DNA of 64,000 bases, from positions 62,001 through 126,000 of the forward strand of contig NZ_QAGM01000006.1 of assembly GCF_003049725.1 (NCBI RefSeq), written 5' to 3'. A program made the position numbers and the translations under genes. Source of the DNA: Oceanimonas marisflavi (lineage in GTDB: Bacteria > Pseudomonadota > Gammaproteobacteria > Enterobacterales > Aeromonadaceae). The first letter of the stretch is position 1; each line of letters opens with the position of its first letter. Shown here in pieces: positions 9,297-18,281 of this stretch. The notes below the pieces were generated by a model. The model searched no databases. It worked only from the letters and a program-made list of their open reading frames with translations, and was not told the DNA's origin.

Positions 9297-9670
9297 TCAG
9301 ACCTCATCCAGGTGCGGCCGGCCAGCAACAGGCACAACCAGCCCACCATCAAACTCACTCCCCCCAGGGGAGTCACAAAACCAATTCCCCTGGCGCCCAA
9401 CAGCACCAGGGCATAAATGCTGCCACTGAACATCACAATGCCCAGCACAAAAAAGACGGCGGCGGCGTTCAGTGCCGCCGTGGTCCGCTGCTTTAACATC
9501 ACCGCCACCAGCAGCAGGGCCAGGGCGTGCAGAAACTGGTACTGCACGCCGGTGTTGAAGGCCGACACCAGTGCCGGCGCCGCCACCAGACCGTGGGCGC
9601 CATAGGCCCCCAGCGCCGTGGCCGACAGACCGCACAGGGCCGCCGCGTAAAAGGCAAGATTAATGATCAC
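9293..9670 (-). CDS. ygdD: DUF423 inner membrane protein YgdD
   Basis: This 125-residue hydrophobic protein has about four membrane segments and the DUF423 pattern: [10 protein letters not shown] near the N-terminus, [16 protein letters not shown] in the middle and a glycine-rich [13 protein letters not shown] near the end. The function of the family is unknown. Its start overlaps the upstream hydrolase gene by 11 bases and its stop overlaps rlmM by four. The gcvA-ygdD-rlmM neighbourhood is conserved in enterobacteria. Confidence 0.92.
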   Translation of the reverse strand: MIINLAFYAAALCGLSATALGAYGAHGLVAAPALVSAFNTGVQYQFLHALALLLVAVMLKQRTTAALNAAAVFFVLGIVMFSGSIYALVLLGARGIGFVTPLGGVSLMVGWLCLLLAGRTWMRSE

Positions 9671-10271
9671 GGATAAAGTTCCTCATGCTTGCCACCACCT
9701 GCGCCAGATTGCGCTCAAGGGTGGCGCCGGAGGCCTTGCGCGGCTTGAAGCCGTGATCGCCGTCGGTGATCCAGCGGGTGGTGACGGTGTCGGCCAGATC
9801 GTAGTCCGCCACCGCCTCTCGGTTGCCAAAGGTGTCCCGCTCCCCCTGCAGCAACAGGGTGGGCGTTTTGATCGTAGCCAGATGCTGGCCGCGAAAGCGC
9901 TCCGGCTTGCCCGGCGGATGAAAGGGAAAACCCAGCAATATCAGCCCCGCCGGGGCCAGCTCGTCGGCCACCAGTGATGCCATGCGCCCGCCCATGGACT
10001 TGCCCGCCAGAAACAACCTGGGATGGGCAAATTCACCGGCCAGTTGCCGCCAGCAGTCCAGCAGCACAGGCTCGCGATCCGGCGGGCGACGGCGGCCGTC
10101 GGCCCGGGTTTTCTGCATATAGGGAAACTCAAAGCGCACCACCTGAATATCGTCGCCGGCCAGGCCTTCGGCCAGAGCCTGCATCACGGCGTGCTCCATG
10201 CCGGCACCGGCGCCATGGGCCAGCAACACCCGGCTGGCTGCGCTGTCGGGGCCGTTTTTCAGTATCTTCAT
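9660..10271 (-). CDS. Small alpha/beta hydrolase (KANL3/Tex30-like)
   Basis: A 203-residue alpha/beta-hydrolase without lid domain. The oxyanion/first-loop motif LLAHGAGAGMEH is near residue 20, the nucleophile elbow GKSMGG puts Ser at about 92, the acid is in GERDTFG and the histidine in DGDHGFKP, so the catalytic triad looks complete. The family has no firm substrate. It overlaps gcvA by four bases upstream and ygdD by 11 downstream. Escherichia has gcvA, ygdD and rlmM adjacent without this gene, so it looks like an insertion into that operon in this lineage. Confidence 0.82.
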   Translation of the reverse strand: MKILKNGPDSAASRVLLAHGAGAGMEHAVMQALAEGLAGDDIQVVRFEFPYMQKTRADGRRRPPDREPVLLDCWRQLAGEFAHPRLFLAGKSMGGRMASLVADELAPAGLILLGFPFHPPGKPERFRGQHLATIKTPTLLLQGERDTFGNREAVADYDLADTVTTRWITDGDHGFKPRKASGATLERNLAQVVASMRNFIRDH

Positions 10272-11179
10272 GGGTTCAAGCTCTTCTGTTTTTGTTCCTT
10301 CTCCACCAGGGCCAGCATCCAGTCGCGAAAGGCGGCGATCTTGCCAAGGCCGGCCTGGGATTCGTGACTCACCAGGTAGTAGGCGTTTTTCGACATCAGC
10401 ACCTGCTCAAAGGGGCACACCAGGCGGCCGGCGTCAATTTCCGGCTGGGTCAGCACGCTGTGGCCCAGCGCCACGCCCTGGCCGTGAATGGCGGCCTGGA
10501 TCACCATGGAGGAATGGCTGAAAATGGGCCCCTGATTGACGTTGGCCGCCTGAATGTCGAGCTGCTTGAACCAGGCCTTCCAGTCGCGCCGGGAGGTATC
10601 GTGCAACAGGGTATGACGGGTCAGATCCTCGGGGGTTTTCAGCGGCCGGGTGCCCATCAGCAGCATGGGCGAACACACCGGGATCAGGTATTCCGCGTGC
10701 AGCTTGTCGGCCCGCAGGCCGGGCCAGCTGCCCTTGCCGTAATAGATGGCTACGTCCACGTCGTCGGTGAGCGAGCCTTCGTCCAGATCCACCGCCTTGA
10801 TGCGCACGTCAATGTCCGGGTGCGCCTCGCTGAAGCGCACCAGCCGGGGCACCAGCCACTGAATGGCAAAGCTCGGCTGCAGGCTGACGGTGAGCGCGCC
10901 CTTGGCGCTGCGCGCCAGCAGCCGCTCGGTGGCGTCGGAGATGGCGGTGAAGATGTCCTTTATCTCCAGAAAGTAGCTCTGCCCTTCCTCGGTCAGCAGC
11001 AGCGAGCGGTTGCGCCGGCGGAACAGCTTGATGCCCAGAAATTCTTCCAGCCCCTTGATCTGGTGGCTGATGGCCGCCTGGGTAACAAACAGCTCTTCCG
11101 CCGCCCGGGTAAAACTCAGATTGCGGGCGGCGGCCTCAAAGGCCTTGAGCGCGTTAAGCGGGGGGAGTCGCCGGGACAT
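10268..11179 (-). CDS. gcvA: LysR-family glycine cleavage regulator GcvA
   Basis: GcvA activates or represses the glycine cleavage genes according to glycine and purine supply. The 303-residue product is strikingly close to the Escherichia protein: MSRRLPPLNALKAFEAAARN, the helix-turn-helix SFTRAAEELFVTQAAISHQI and LFRRRNRSLLLTEEGQSYF. The effector-binding domain contains VDVAIYYGKGSWPGL and GPIFSHSSMVIQAAIHGQGVAL. It is the first gene of an overlapping four-gene operon and is divergent from a DUF2726 gene. No gcvB-like small RNA is evident in the 154-base divergent gap. Confidence 0.95.
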   Translation of the reverse strand: MSRRLPPLNALKAFEAAARNLSFTRAAEELFVTQAAISHQIKGLEEFLGIKLFRRRNRSLLLTEEGQSYFLEIKDIFTAISDATERLLARSAKGALTVSLQPSFAIQWLVPRLVRFSEAHPDIDVRIKAVDLDEGSLTDDVDVAIYYGKGSWPGLRADKLHAEYLIPVCSPMLLMGTRPLKTPEDLTRHTLLHDTSRRDWKAWFKQLDIQAANVNQGPIFSHSSMVIQAAIHGQGVALGHSVLTQPEIDAGRLVCPFEQVLMSKNAYYLVSHESQAGLGKIAAFRDWMLALVEKEQKQKSLNP

Positions 11180-11333
11180 GCAAACCTCTGGCTGCGATTA
11201 ATGGCTGTGGATTATAGGGGCCAGCGCCGGCGCATGCCAGAGATGACCGGCGGCAAACAGTTCATTTTCCCGCGCCGGCTGAGTAAACTGCATAACAACC
11301 TCTTGTTCCCTTCAGCCCCGGATTGCGTTCCCG

Positions 11334-11942
11334 ATGATCGATTTGTTACCCGTTTCCCTGCTCGACTGGCTGGTGTCCGGCCTGGTCGTGCTGCTGGTGG
11401 TGCTCGTTCTGTTCAGCCTGTTGCGCCGGATCTGGCGCGGAAAACCGGGCAGGCTCTATGTGCAGAAGCTGATGTTTACCCCTGAAGGCGCTACCGCCCT
11501 GACCCTGCTGGAGCAGGCCGCCGGCAGCCAGCTGCGGGTATTTCCCTCGGTGCCCATGACAGAAGTGCTGGCGCTGTCGCCCGAACTTGGCAAGGCCCAC
11601 CGTGAAACGGCCTGGCAGGACATGTTCGGAGAAAAGCTGGACTTTGTGCTGTGCTCCCCCAAGGAGCTGCGGGTACGCCTGGTGGTGGCGCTGGTGGACG
11701 ACAGCCTGAGCCAGGCCGACGGCCGCCACCGTCACACCCTGCTGGCCCGCATTGAAGATGCCGGCCTGCCGGTGCTGCACCTCTCCCCCAAGGACTGGCC
11801 CACACCGGCGGAGCTGCGCGACGAGCTGCAGTCTTTGCTCAAACCTGCCGAAGCAGCCCCGCCCCTCCCCGGCGGCCGTCAGGAGCCGGTGCTCAGCCTG
11901 CCCGATGAAGAGCCCGACGACGAGCCCCGATTTAGGCTGTAA
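11334..11942 (+). CDS. Membrane-anchored DUF2726 protein
   Basis: The 202-residue protein has one N-terminal membrane segment (about 10-32, rich in Leu/Val) followed by a basic stretch and a cytoplasmic DUF2726-like domain: KLMFTPEGATALTLLEQ, VFPSVPMTEVL, LDFVLCSPKELRVRLVVALVDD and LPVLHLSP. This domain has a restriction-endonuclease-like flavour in family databases, but its role is unknown. The C-terminus is acidic and proline-rich. It is a single gene, divergent from gcvA and followed by REP-like repeats. Confidence 0.75.
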   Translation: MIDLLPVSLLDWLVSGLVVLLVVLVLFSLLRRIWRGKPGRLYVQKLMFTPEGATALTLLEQAAGSQLRVFPSVPMTEVLALSPELGKAHRETAWQDMFGEKLDFVLCSPKELRVRLVVALVDDSLSQADGRHRHTLLARIEDAGLPVLHLSPKDWPTPAELRDELQSLLKPAEAAPPLPGGRQEPVLSLPDEEPDDEPRFRL

Positions 11943-11952
11943 CGACTCACCC

Positions 11953-12069
11953 GTAGGTTGGCGATGAGCGCAGCGAATCCCAACACGCAGACGACTGTAA
12001 AATGTTGGAATTCGCTTCGCTCATTCACAACCTACTCGGCGGCCAATGCAGGCTGGCAGCCTGCGCTCC
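11953..12069. repeat. Facing GTAGGTTG palindromes plus a GGAG-headed palindrome
   Basis: Bases 11953-12035 hold two facing copies of the GTAGGTTG element: one begins GTAGGTTGGCGATGAGC and the other ends CACAACCTAC. Bases 12048-12069, read on the minus strand, give GGAGC plus GCAGGCTGCCAGCCTGC, a relative of the element at 8108-8129. They lie between convergent genes, the usual position of REP/BIME elements. Confidence 0.7.
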
Positions 12070-12076
12070 ATAATGC

Positions 12077-12808
12077 CTAAAGCCACAGCTCGCTGAGGGG
12101 CGTATCCGGGCTGTAGTGGTGGGCCACCTGTGCCTGCAGCAGCTCGGCGGTGGCCAGGGCGTCGGTCAGGGCATGGTGGGGCGCATAATAGGGCAGGTGA
12201 TAGCGCTCCCGGCTGTTGGCCAGCCGAATGGACACCGGCTTGCGCCCGCGCAGCCGGTCCCACAGGCCGAGCCGGCGCGGATGAAACCGGGTTTCCAGCT
12301 CCATGGTGTCGATCACCGGAAAACGAATGTCTTCATACAACCGGGCCTTGAGCGCGGCGGCGAAAAACACCTGTTCAATGCGCCGGTAATGCACCACCAC
12401 CACCCGGCCCGCCAGGGCCGACAGCAAATCGTCGAGTACCTGCAGCAGATCCGGCGCTTCCTTGACCTCGGAATGAGTAATGTGATGCAGGGCTACCGTC
12501 TCTCCCGCCATGGGCTTGTGCGGATTCACAATCCAGTGAGCGGCATCGCGGCAGCGAATGCGCTGCAGGGTAAAGGGCACCAGACCAATGCTGACGATGG
12601 CGTCCTTTTTCACATCCAGCCCGGTGGTTTCAAAGTCCAGCGCCACAAAGGGCACCTCGGCCAGCGGTGTGTCGGGTGCGGGCAGTCCGGCCCGGTAAAA
12701 GCGCTGCAGCCGGTAGTCCCGGGCGCTGCGCGCCCGCTCGTCAAACAGCGCCGGCCAGTCGGGAGCATGGGCCGGATCCACCAGGGATGAAGGTCTCAGG
12801 TATACCAT
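12077..12808 (-). CDS. DEDDh 3'-5' exonuclease (DnaQ-like)
   Basis: The 243-residue protein is a DnaQ-fold exonuclease: ExoI FVALDFETTG supplies Asp and Glu near residue 55, the middle holds VVVHYRRIEQ, and HHALTDALATAELL supplies the ExoIII His and Asp. An N-terminal leader of about 45 residues precedes the domain. It starts seven bases after the stop of the cNMP/CBS/DUF294 gene and is co-transcribed with it. In many proteobacteria this pair accompanies the acetate permease actP; here it lies next to a BCCT transporter. The substrate is unknown. It is not the replicative epsilon subunit, which is at 26352. Confidence 0.85.
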   Translation of the reverse strand: MVYLRPSSLVDPAHAPDWPALFDERARSARDYRLQRFYRAGLPAPDTPLAEVPFVALDFETTGLDVKKDAIVSIGLVPFTLQRIRCRDAAHWIVNPHKPMAGETVALHHITHSEVKEAPDLLQVLDDLLSALAGRVVVVHYRRIEQVFFAAALKARLYEDIRFPVIDTMELETRFHPRRLGLWDRLRGRKPVSIRLANSRERYHLPYYAPHHALTDALATAELLQAQVAHHYSPDTPLSELWL

Positions 12809-12815
12809 AACGTCC

Positions 12816-14687
12816 TCAGGGCGCCCGTCCGGGCTGATAACGGAATTTCAGAAACTTCTGGGCCTGACTCAGGATCTGAAAGGCATCCTTGAGGTTGCGC
12901 CGCTCAAAGTCGGACAGATTTTCCGGCTCAATGTTGTTGTCGGGCTCTCTGCCCGCCTCCACGTCCATGGCCTGATGGCGAATGCGCACCGTGGCGATAA
13001 ACTCCATGGCGTCACGCAGATCCGGCCCTCTGCCCCGGGGCAGTATGTCGGCTTCTATCACGTCATTGAGCCGCTCAAAGGAATTGCGCGCCTTGGAGCC
13101 CACCGCCAGCGCATGCACCCGGATAAGATCCGACAGCGGCGCCGTGCCCCGGCGCTTGAGGTTGATGGAGTTGTTGTGCTTGCCGTCCTGCTCCATCACG
13201 AATTCCTTGAAAAAGCCCAGCGGCGGCGTGCGCAGCAGGGCATTGCGGGCCATGCTGGCGAGAAAGCGCGGGCTGCGTTTTGCCCGGCGCAGAATAAGCC
13301 GGTTGAGCTGCTCGGCCCATTCCAGATGGCCGTAGACCCCGTCCAGGTCAAAAAAGATGGCGCTGTTAAGCAAAGAGCGGGCGCTGGGGTTGTCTATCCA
13401 GTCCATAAAGCACAGCTCCCACTCCCGGCGGGTTTTGCGCCACTCCGGGTTGGTGGCCATGATATTGCCGGTGCAGTAGCTGTAGCCACAGGCGGCCAGG
13501 CCGTCGCACACAAACTTGGCCAGAGCGGCGAAATAGTCGTTGTGAAGCTCGGCCTTGTAGCCGTTGTCGAGAATGATGGCATTGTCCTGATCGGTCACCA
13601 CCAGTTGCTCATCCCGGGCCATGGAGCCCAGCGCCAGAAAGCAGTAGGGCACCGGCGGTGGCCCCAGCTTTTCTTCCGCCAGCTCCAGCAAGCGTTGCTT
13701 GAAGCTGCGCCCGATCACCGCCATGGCCGAGCCGATCATGTGGGAATTGGCGTCTTCGTTGACCATGCGCACAAAGCAGGCACGGGCATCATCGGCAATG
13801 GTGGCCAGCTCGTCGGCGTCCTGGGCCCGAAAGATATGACGCACCACAAACAGGCTGTTGCGGGATTCGTGACGCATCACGTCCGACAGCGCTACCACGC
13901 CGATGGGCTTGCCCCTGTGCAGCACCGGCAGGTGATGCAGGTTGTAGCGCAGCATGGTGAGCATGGCCTCGAACACGTACTGATCGCTCTCGGCGGCCAC
14001 CAGATCGGTGGACATCACCTCTCCCACCGGCGTGCCCGACGGCAGCTGCTCGGCCAGCACCCGGGTGCGCAGATCCCGGTCGGTAATGATGCCGGCCACC
14101 TCGGCGTCGTCCTCGCCCCCCTCATGAAGCACCAGAATGGACGACACCCCTTCTTCGGTCATTTTGCGGGCGGCGTCAAACACGCTGGCCGAGCGGCCAA
14201 TGGAGACCGTATCCCGGGAAATGAGCTCTCGCACACTGGAGGTCATCAGCTCGTTGGCGCCCTGATGGCGGGACACCGCATGACGCAGCCGAGTGCTTTC
14301 CCCGAGCTCCACAAAATCGGAAAAGGTCTCGTACTGCTCATAGAGCTCGTTGAATACCGACTCCGGCAGGCAGTAGACCAGGGTATCTTCCAGCGCCTTG
14401 GCCGGCAGCCGGTTCTTGTTGTTCATCAACAGGCCCATCTGGCCAAACAGATTGCCTTCACTCAGCCGGTTGTGCAGCTCACCGTTACGCCGGTAGATTT
14501 CCACCGCACCGCTGCGCACCAGATAGAGATCGTACACCGGGTCGCCGTACTCAAGAATGGGGGTGCCGGCCCGGTAATAGGCCACTTCCACCTCGGGGGC
14601 GATGCGCTCCAGCACCTCTTCCGGCAAGTCCTTGAACGGATACCACTGGCGCATAAAGGCCAGCACTTCCAGCTGCTCCGCTTCCAT
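12816..14687 (-). CDS. cNMP-binding/CBS/DUF294 putative nucleotidyltransferase signalling protein
   Basis: The 623-residue protein has an N-terminal cyclic-nucleotide-type domain (about 10-130), two CBS motifs (about 160-285), a DUF294 nucleotidyltransferase-like domain with GSMARDEQLVVTDQDNAI (about 345-365) resembling the GlnD-type GS...DxD site, and a helical DUF294_C domain to the end. The start chosen is the ATG at 14687, preceded by an excellent AGGAGAGAG site; a TTG at 14702 is in frame. Such proteins are thought to sense adenylate ligands and to act on a partner, but the target is unknown. It forms an operon with the downstream exonuclease gene. Confidence 0.88.
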   Translation of the reverse strand: MEAEQLEVLAFMRQWYPFKDLPEEVLERIAPEVEVAYYRAGTPILEYGDPVYDLYLVRSGAVEIYRRNGELHNRLSEGNLFGQMGLLMNNKNRLPAKALEDTLVYCLPESVFNELYEQYETFSDFVELGESTRLRHAVSRHQGANELMTSSVRELISRDTVSIGRSASVFDAARKMTEEGVSSILVLHEGGEDDAEVAGIITDRDLRTRVLAEQLPSGTPVGEVMSTDLVAAESDQYVFEAMLTMLRYNLHHLPVLHRGKPIGVVALSDVMRHESRNSLFVVRHIFRAQDADELATIADDARACFVRMVNEDANSHMIGSAMAVIGRSFKQRLLELAEEKLGPPPVPYCFLALGSMARDEQLVVTDQDNAIILDNGYKAELHNDYFAALAKFVCDGLAACGYSYCTGNIMATNPEWRKTRREWELCFMDWIDNPSARSLLNSAIFFDLDGVYGHLEWAEQLNRLILRRAKRSPRFLASMARNALLRTPPLGFFKEFVMEQDGKHNNSINLKRRGTAPLSDLIRVHALAVGSKARNSFERLNDVIEADILPRGRGPDLRDAMEFIATVRIRHQAMDVEAGREPDNNIEPENLSDFERRNLKDAFQILSQAQKFLKFRYQPGRAP

Positions 14688-14711
14688 TACTCTCTCCTGC
14701 AAAGCGAAAAA

Positions 14712-14733
14712 AAGGCAGCACTGAGGCTGCCTT
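14712..14733 (-). terminator. Rho-independent terminator after the first BCCT gene
   Basis: On the minus strand the stem AAGGCAGC/GCTGCCTT is followed by seven T residues. It separates the BCCT transporter gene from the DUF294 gene, which begins about 25 bases further on. Confidence 0.85.
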
Positions 14734-14751
14734 GATCATGAATGAAGCACC

Positions 14752-16389
14752 TCAGTCGCCCCTGGGCTCCGACATCAGCCCTTTGATCAGGGCCACACAG
14801 GAGATCAGCAAGACGATGGTAAAGGGAAAGCCGGTAGACACCGCCATGGCCTGCAGACCGGCCAGGCCGCCGCCCAGCATCAGGGCAATGGCCACCAGGC
14901 CCTCAAAGGTACACCAGAACACCCGCTGGGGCTTGGGCGCATTGACCTTGCCGCCGGCGGCGATGGTGTCGATCACTAGGGAGCCGGAGTCGGACGAGGT
15001 AACAAAGAACACCACCACCAGCACGATACCGATAAAGGAGGTAATGGCGGTCAGCGGCAGGTCTTCGAGCATGACAAACAGCTGCAGCGGCAGATCGGCC
15101 TCGGTGACCGCCTGATAGCCTTCACTTACCACCTGATGAATGGCGGTGCCGCCAAAGGCGCTGAACCACAGCATGCAGGCGGTGGTGGGCACCACCAGCA
15201 CGGCGATCAGAAACTCGCGCACGGAGCGGCCTCGGGAAACCCGGGCGATAAACATGCCGACAAAGGGCGACCAGGAGATCCACCAGGCCCAGTAGAAGGC
15301 GGTCCAGCCCTGAGAGTAGTTGGCGTCTTCACGGCCAAAGGGCATGGACAGCGCCGGGAAATATTCAAAATAGGACACAAAATTGTTAAACAGGCCGGTG
15401 AAAATCAGCAGGGTCGGGCCCACAATGATCACAAACAGCAGCAGCAATGCCGCCAGCCCCATGTTGATTTCCGACAGCCGCTTGACCCCGGCATCCAGGC
15501 CGGCCAGCACCGACACCAGCGCCACCGCGGTGATCAGAATAACCAGCACCACCTGAGTGGTAGTGGTATCGGGAATGCCGAACAGAAAGTTCAGGCCGGC
15601 AGAGGCCTGGGAGGCACCATAGCCCAGCGACGTGGCCAGACCAAACAGGGTGGCCACCACCGCCAGAATGTCGATGATGTGACCCGGCCAGCCCCATACC
15701 CGCTCGCCCAGCAACGGATAGAGCACAGAGCGCATGGTGAGTGGCAGGCCCTTGTTAAAGGAGAAAATGGCCAGCCCCAGCGCCAGCACCGCATACACGG
15801 CCCAGGGATGCAGCGCCCAGTGATAGAGAGTGGCGGCCATGCCCAGACGGGTGGCCTCGGCGGCATCACCGGCGGCACCGCCCAGGGGCGCCCAGTCGGT
15901 GCGCACCCCGTTTTCCACCGTGGTGCCGGCCAGAGAGGTGCTGAAGTGGGTCAGCGGCTCCGACACGCCAAAGAACATAAGACCAATGCCCATGCCCGCG
16001 GCAAACAGCATGGAAAACCAGCCAATATAGCTGAAGTCGGGGGTGGCCTGGGTGCCGCCGATGCGCACTCTGCCCAGAGGCGAAAGGATCAGGCCAAGAC
16101 ACACCAGCACTATGATGTTGCCGGAAGCCAGAAAGAACCAGTCGAGGGTGGAGGTCAGCCAGCTGCGCAAATCACTGAACAGAGGCCCCACCTGGTTCTG
16201 AAACGCCAGGGTAAGGAATACGAAGGCCACAATGGCCAGGCCGGAGATCATGAAGACCCGGTTGTGAATGTCGAGTCCGAAGGGACCGATTTGCAGGGCA
16301 ATGTTGTCCTGACCAATCTGATAATCCGTATCAATCGGATTGGCCTTGCCCTCGGGGGCGATAACGTCGTGATTGTCTTTGTCTGTCAT
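14752..16389 (-). CDS. BCCT-family glycine betaine/choline-type transporter
   Basis: A 545-residue transporter with 12 predicted membrane segments. Family marks are GMGIGLMFFGVSEPLTHF, the TM4 aromatic segment LYHWALHPWAVYAV, and the TM8 tryptophan segment FYWAWWISWSPFVGMF followed by RVSRGRSVREF. These are classic features of Na+- or H+-coupled choline and betaine carriers. The start is the ATG at 16389, preceded by AAGGA; an in-frame upstream start would add 16 residues without a good binding site. The C-terminus is short, lacking the long osmosensory tail of BetT-type carriers. The substrate is not fixed by sequence alone. Confidence 0.88.
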   Translation of the reverse strand: MTDKDNHDVIAPEGKANPIDTDYQIGQDNIALQIGPFGLDIHNRVFMISGLAIVAFVFLTLAFQNQVGPLFSDLRSWLTSTLDWFFLASGNIIVLVCLGLILSPLGRVRIGGTQATPDFSYIGWFSMLFAAGMGIGLMFFGVSEPLTHFSTSLAGTTVENGVRTDWAPLGGAAGDAAEATRLGMAATLYHWALHPWAVYAVLALGLAIFSFNKGLPLTMRSVLYPLLGERVWGWPGHIIDILAVVATLFGLATSLGYGASQASAGLNFLFGIPDTTTTQVVLVILITAVALVSVLAGLDAGVKRLSEINMGLAALLLLFVIIVGPTLLIFTGLFNNFVSYFEYFPALSMPFGREDANYSQGWTAFYWAWWISWSPFVGMFIARVSRGRSVREFLIAVLVVPTTACMLWFSAFGGTAIHQVVSEGYQAVTEADLPLQLFVMLEDLPLTAITSFIGIVLVVVFFVTSSDSGSLVIDTIAAGGKVNAPKPQRVFWCTFEGLVAIALMLGGGLAGLQAMAVSTGFPFTIVLLISCVALIKGLMSEPRGD

Positions 16390-16613
16390 TGTTCGGAATC
16401 CTTCCACCCTAACTTCATTAGAGCTGTAATGATACACCCGCTAAAGGTAACACAAAAAATCACTAACCTCTTGATTAAAAGGTTAAATGACCAATTTTCA
16501 ATCGTTATGAAGCGAAAAACAACCCCGTAAAACCACGGCGCCAGGCTGCTTGTCATGGCCAGAAATACACTGTTGCAACCTGTGGTAACTACAGAATAGC
16601 GGAGAAGCCTGTC

Positions 16614-18281
16614 CTATGCCGGCGGCCAGCTGATACCGGCGGTGCCGGCGCTGAAACTGAGCAGGCGCTGCTCAGCCAGGGCCTGCCTCACCTGCTCCCC
16701 GTTGCCGGGATAGCCGGACCGGGGCACTTCTCCCACCTGTTTCAGCCCTACCCAGGTATTGCGGCCACTGCGCTTGGCGGCGTAAAGCGCCAGATCCGCC
16801 ACCTTGAACACAGACATCCAGCCGGATGAAGGTTGCCGGGCCGCATTCCATGTCAGGGTGAAAAAACCGATGGAGCAGCTCTTGACGATCGGCTCACTTT
16901 CGGACCCGAACGGAAAAGAGTATACCTGCTGACGGATCCGCTCCGCCAGAACACAGCCAAGGCGCTCATCGGCATTTTTGCAGATGATCACGAATTCTTC
17001 GCCGCCATAACGCACCACTATATCTTCGGCGCGACACAGGCGCTGCAGCAGCCCGGCAAACTGCTGCAGCACCCGATCGCCGGCATCGTGACCATACTCA
17101 TCGTTGACCCGTTTGAAATAATCCAGATCCAGCGCCATCAGCAACCAGCCATGGGTATCCGCCGCCTGCATGCCGGCTGCCAGATACTGCTCCATGTAAC
17201 GCCGGTTTTTCAGCCCGGTCAGGGAGTCGGTCAGGCTGGCCGCCCTCAGCTGCTGCCGCTCCGCTTCCAGCATGCTCATGCTTTTCTCCAGCCTGCCGGC
17301 CATTTGATAAAAGCTGCGGGACAGCTGACCCAGTTCATCCTGCCGGCGCAGCGCCCTGCCCGGCAGTGCCGGGGCTCCCGAGTCGAGCGTTTCGGCCTGT
17401 TGTTTGAGCTGCAGTATCGGTCCGATCAGGGTCATTTTCAGAAAACCATAGGCGACCACCGCCACCAGCCCTCCCAGACCGAGAATAATGGCCATGGCGT
17501 AGTTCATCATGCGCAACATCTGGGCATAGAAAGGACGGTCCTGCCGAATGATCAGACACAGCTCCCGGGCCGGGTTGTTGAACAGGGGCATGGTGCCATG
17601 GACCCGGCTTTCGGAGTCTGAAACAAAGCTCACCCTGGTCTTTTCATGACCGGCTGCCGTCAGCTCGAACTCCACCGGCAGGCGAATGCGTTTGGCCAGC
17701 TGCTGCCGGTAACCGGCGTCCATAAAGCGGCCAAAGAACAGGACGCCACGGGCACGCCCTTCTCCACTGGATGGCAGCACGGCACTGGCAGCCAGCAACA
17801 GCGGACCGGCCGGGGTGTCCAGAATGGCGGTGCCGCCACTGGCAAGCACCCGGTTAAAAGGATGTGCAGGTGTCAGCCATGTGTGCTCCAGCAGCCCGCT
17901 GCCTGACAGCCGGGCGGCGGCCTGCGGCCCCGACACCCCACTGTTGATTATCCGGCCGTCGCTGCGGGTGATCAGCAGCAGATCGGCGCCGATCTTGTTC
18001 AGTTTGAGGCCAACCAGGTTGGATTCTTCATATTCCGGATTATTGTCCTGCACATAACGGTAGGTGTCATCCCACTCCCCCCAGTCGATGGCAAACCCCT
18101 GCAGCCGGTCCAGATCGCGATATATCGCCCGTTTGGCGCGTTCCAGATCCTGCTGGCGCGCCTGCACTTCGCTCGCCTCGAACTGGGGCAGCATAAACAG
18201 CCGTACGGTCAGCCAGATCGCCAGGGTAATGCCGGACAGGAGCAGACACAGCCCCAGGATCAGCTTGCTGCGAAGATGCAT
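16614..18281 (-). CDS. Membrane diguanylate cyclase with CHASE4, HAMP and GGEEF domains
   Basis: The 555-residue protein has an N-terminal membrane segment (about 5-30), a periplasmic CHASE4-type domain with IDWGEWDDTYRYVQDNNPEY, a second membrane segment (about 262-285), a HAMP linker and a GGDEF domain beginning SLTDSLTGLKNRRYMEQYL. The active-site loop is GGEEF, and the inhibitory site RAED lies five residues before it, so the enzyme should make cyclic di-GMP and be subject to product inhibition. The C-terminal tail of about 45 residues is unassigned. The ligand is unknown. It is monocistronic and divergent from the LysR gene. Confidence 0.92.
   Translation of the reverse strand: MHLRSKLILGLCLLLSGITLAIWLTVRLFMLPQFEASEVQARQQDLERAKRAIYRDLDRLQGFAIDWGEWDDTYRYVQDNNPEYEESNLVGLKLNKIGADLLLITRSDGRIINSGVSGPQAAARLSGSGLLEHTWLTPAHPFNRVLASGGTAILDTPAGPLLLAASAVLPSSGEGRARGVLFFGRFMDAGYRQQLAKRIRLPVEFELTAAGHEKTRVSFVSDSESRVHGTMPLFNNPARELCLIIRQDRPFYAQMLRMMNYAMAIILGLGGLVAVVAYGFLKMTLIGPILQLKQQAETLDSGAPALPGRALRRQDELGQLSRSFYQMAGRLEKSMSMLEAERQQLRAASLTDSLTGLKNRRYMEQYLAAGMQAADTHGWLLMALDLDYFKRVNDEYGHDAGDRVLQQFAGLLQRLCRAEDIVVRYGGEEFVIICKNADERLGCVLAERIRQQVYSFPFGSESEPIVKSCSIGFFTLTWNAARQPSSGWMSVFKVADLALYAAKRSGRNTWVGLKQVGEVPRSGYPGNGEQVRQALAEQRLLSFSAGTAGISWPPA

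Noticed and set aside
8148-9416. Plus-strand open frame of about 422 codons opposite rlmM and ygdD
   Set aside because: It spans two well-supported genes and a REP element in antisense and has no recognisable domain.
11180-11333. Possible gcvB small RNA divergent from gcvA
   Set aside because: In enterobacteria gcvB lies here, but I find neither its conserved seed region nor a terminator hairpin with a T tract in the 154-base gap.
15136-16530. Long plus-strand open frame (about 464 codons) opposite the first BCCT gene
   Set aside because: Its translation is rich in Gly, Gln and His, the typical artefact of reading a membrane-protein gene backwards; the BCCT frame is clearly real.
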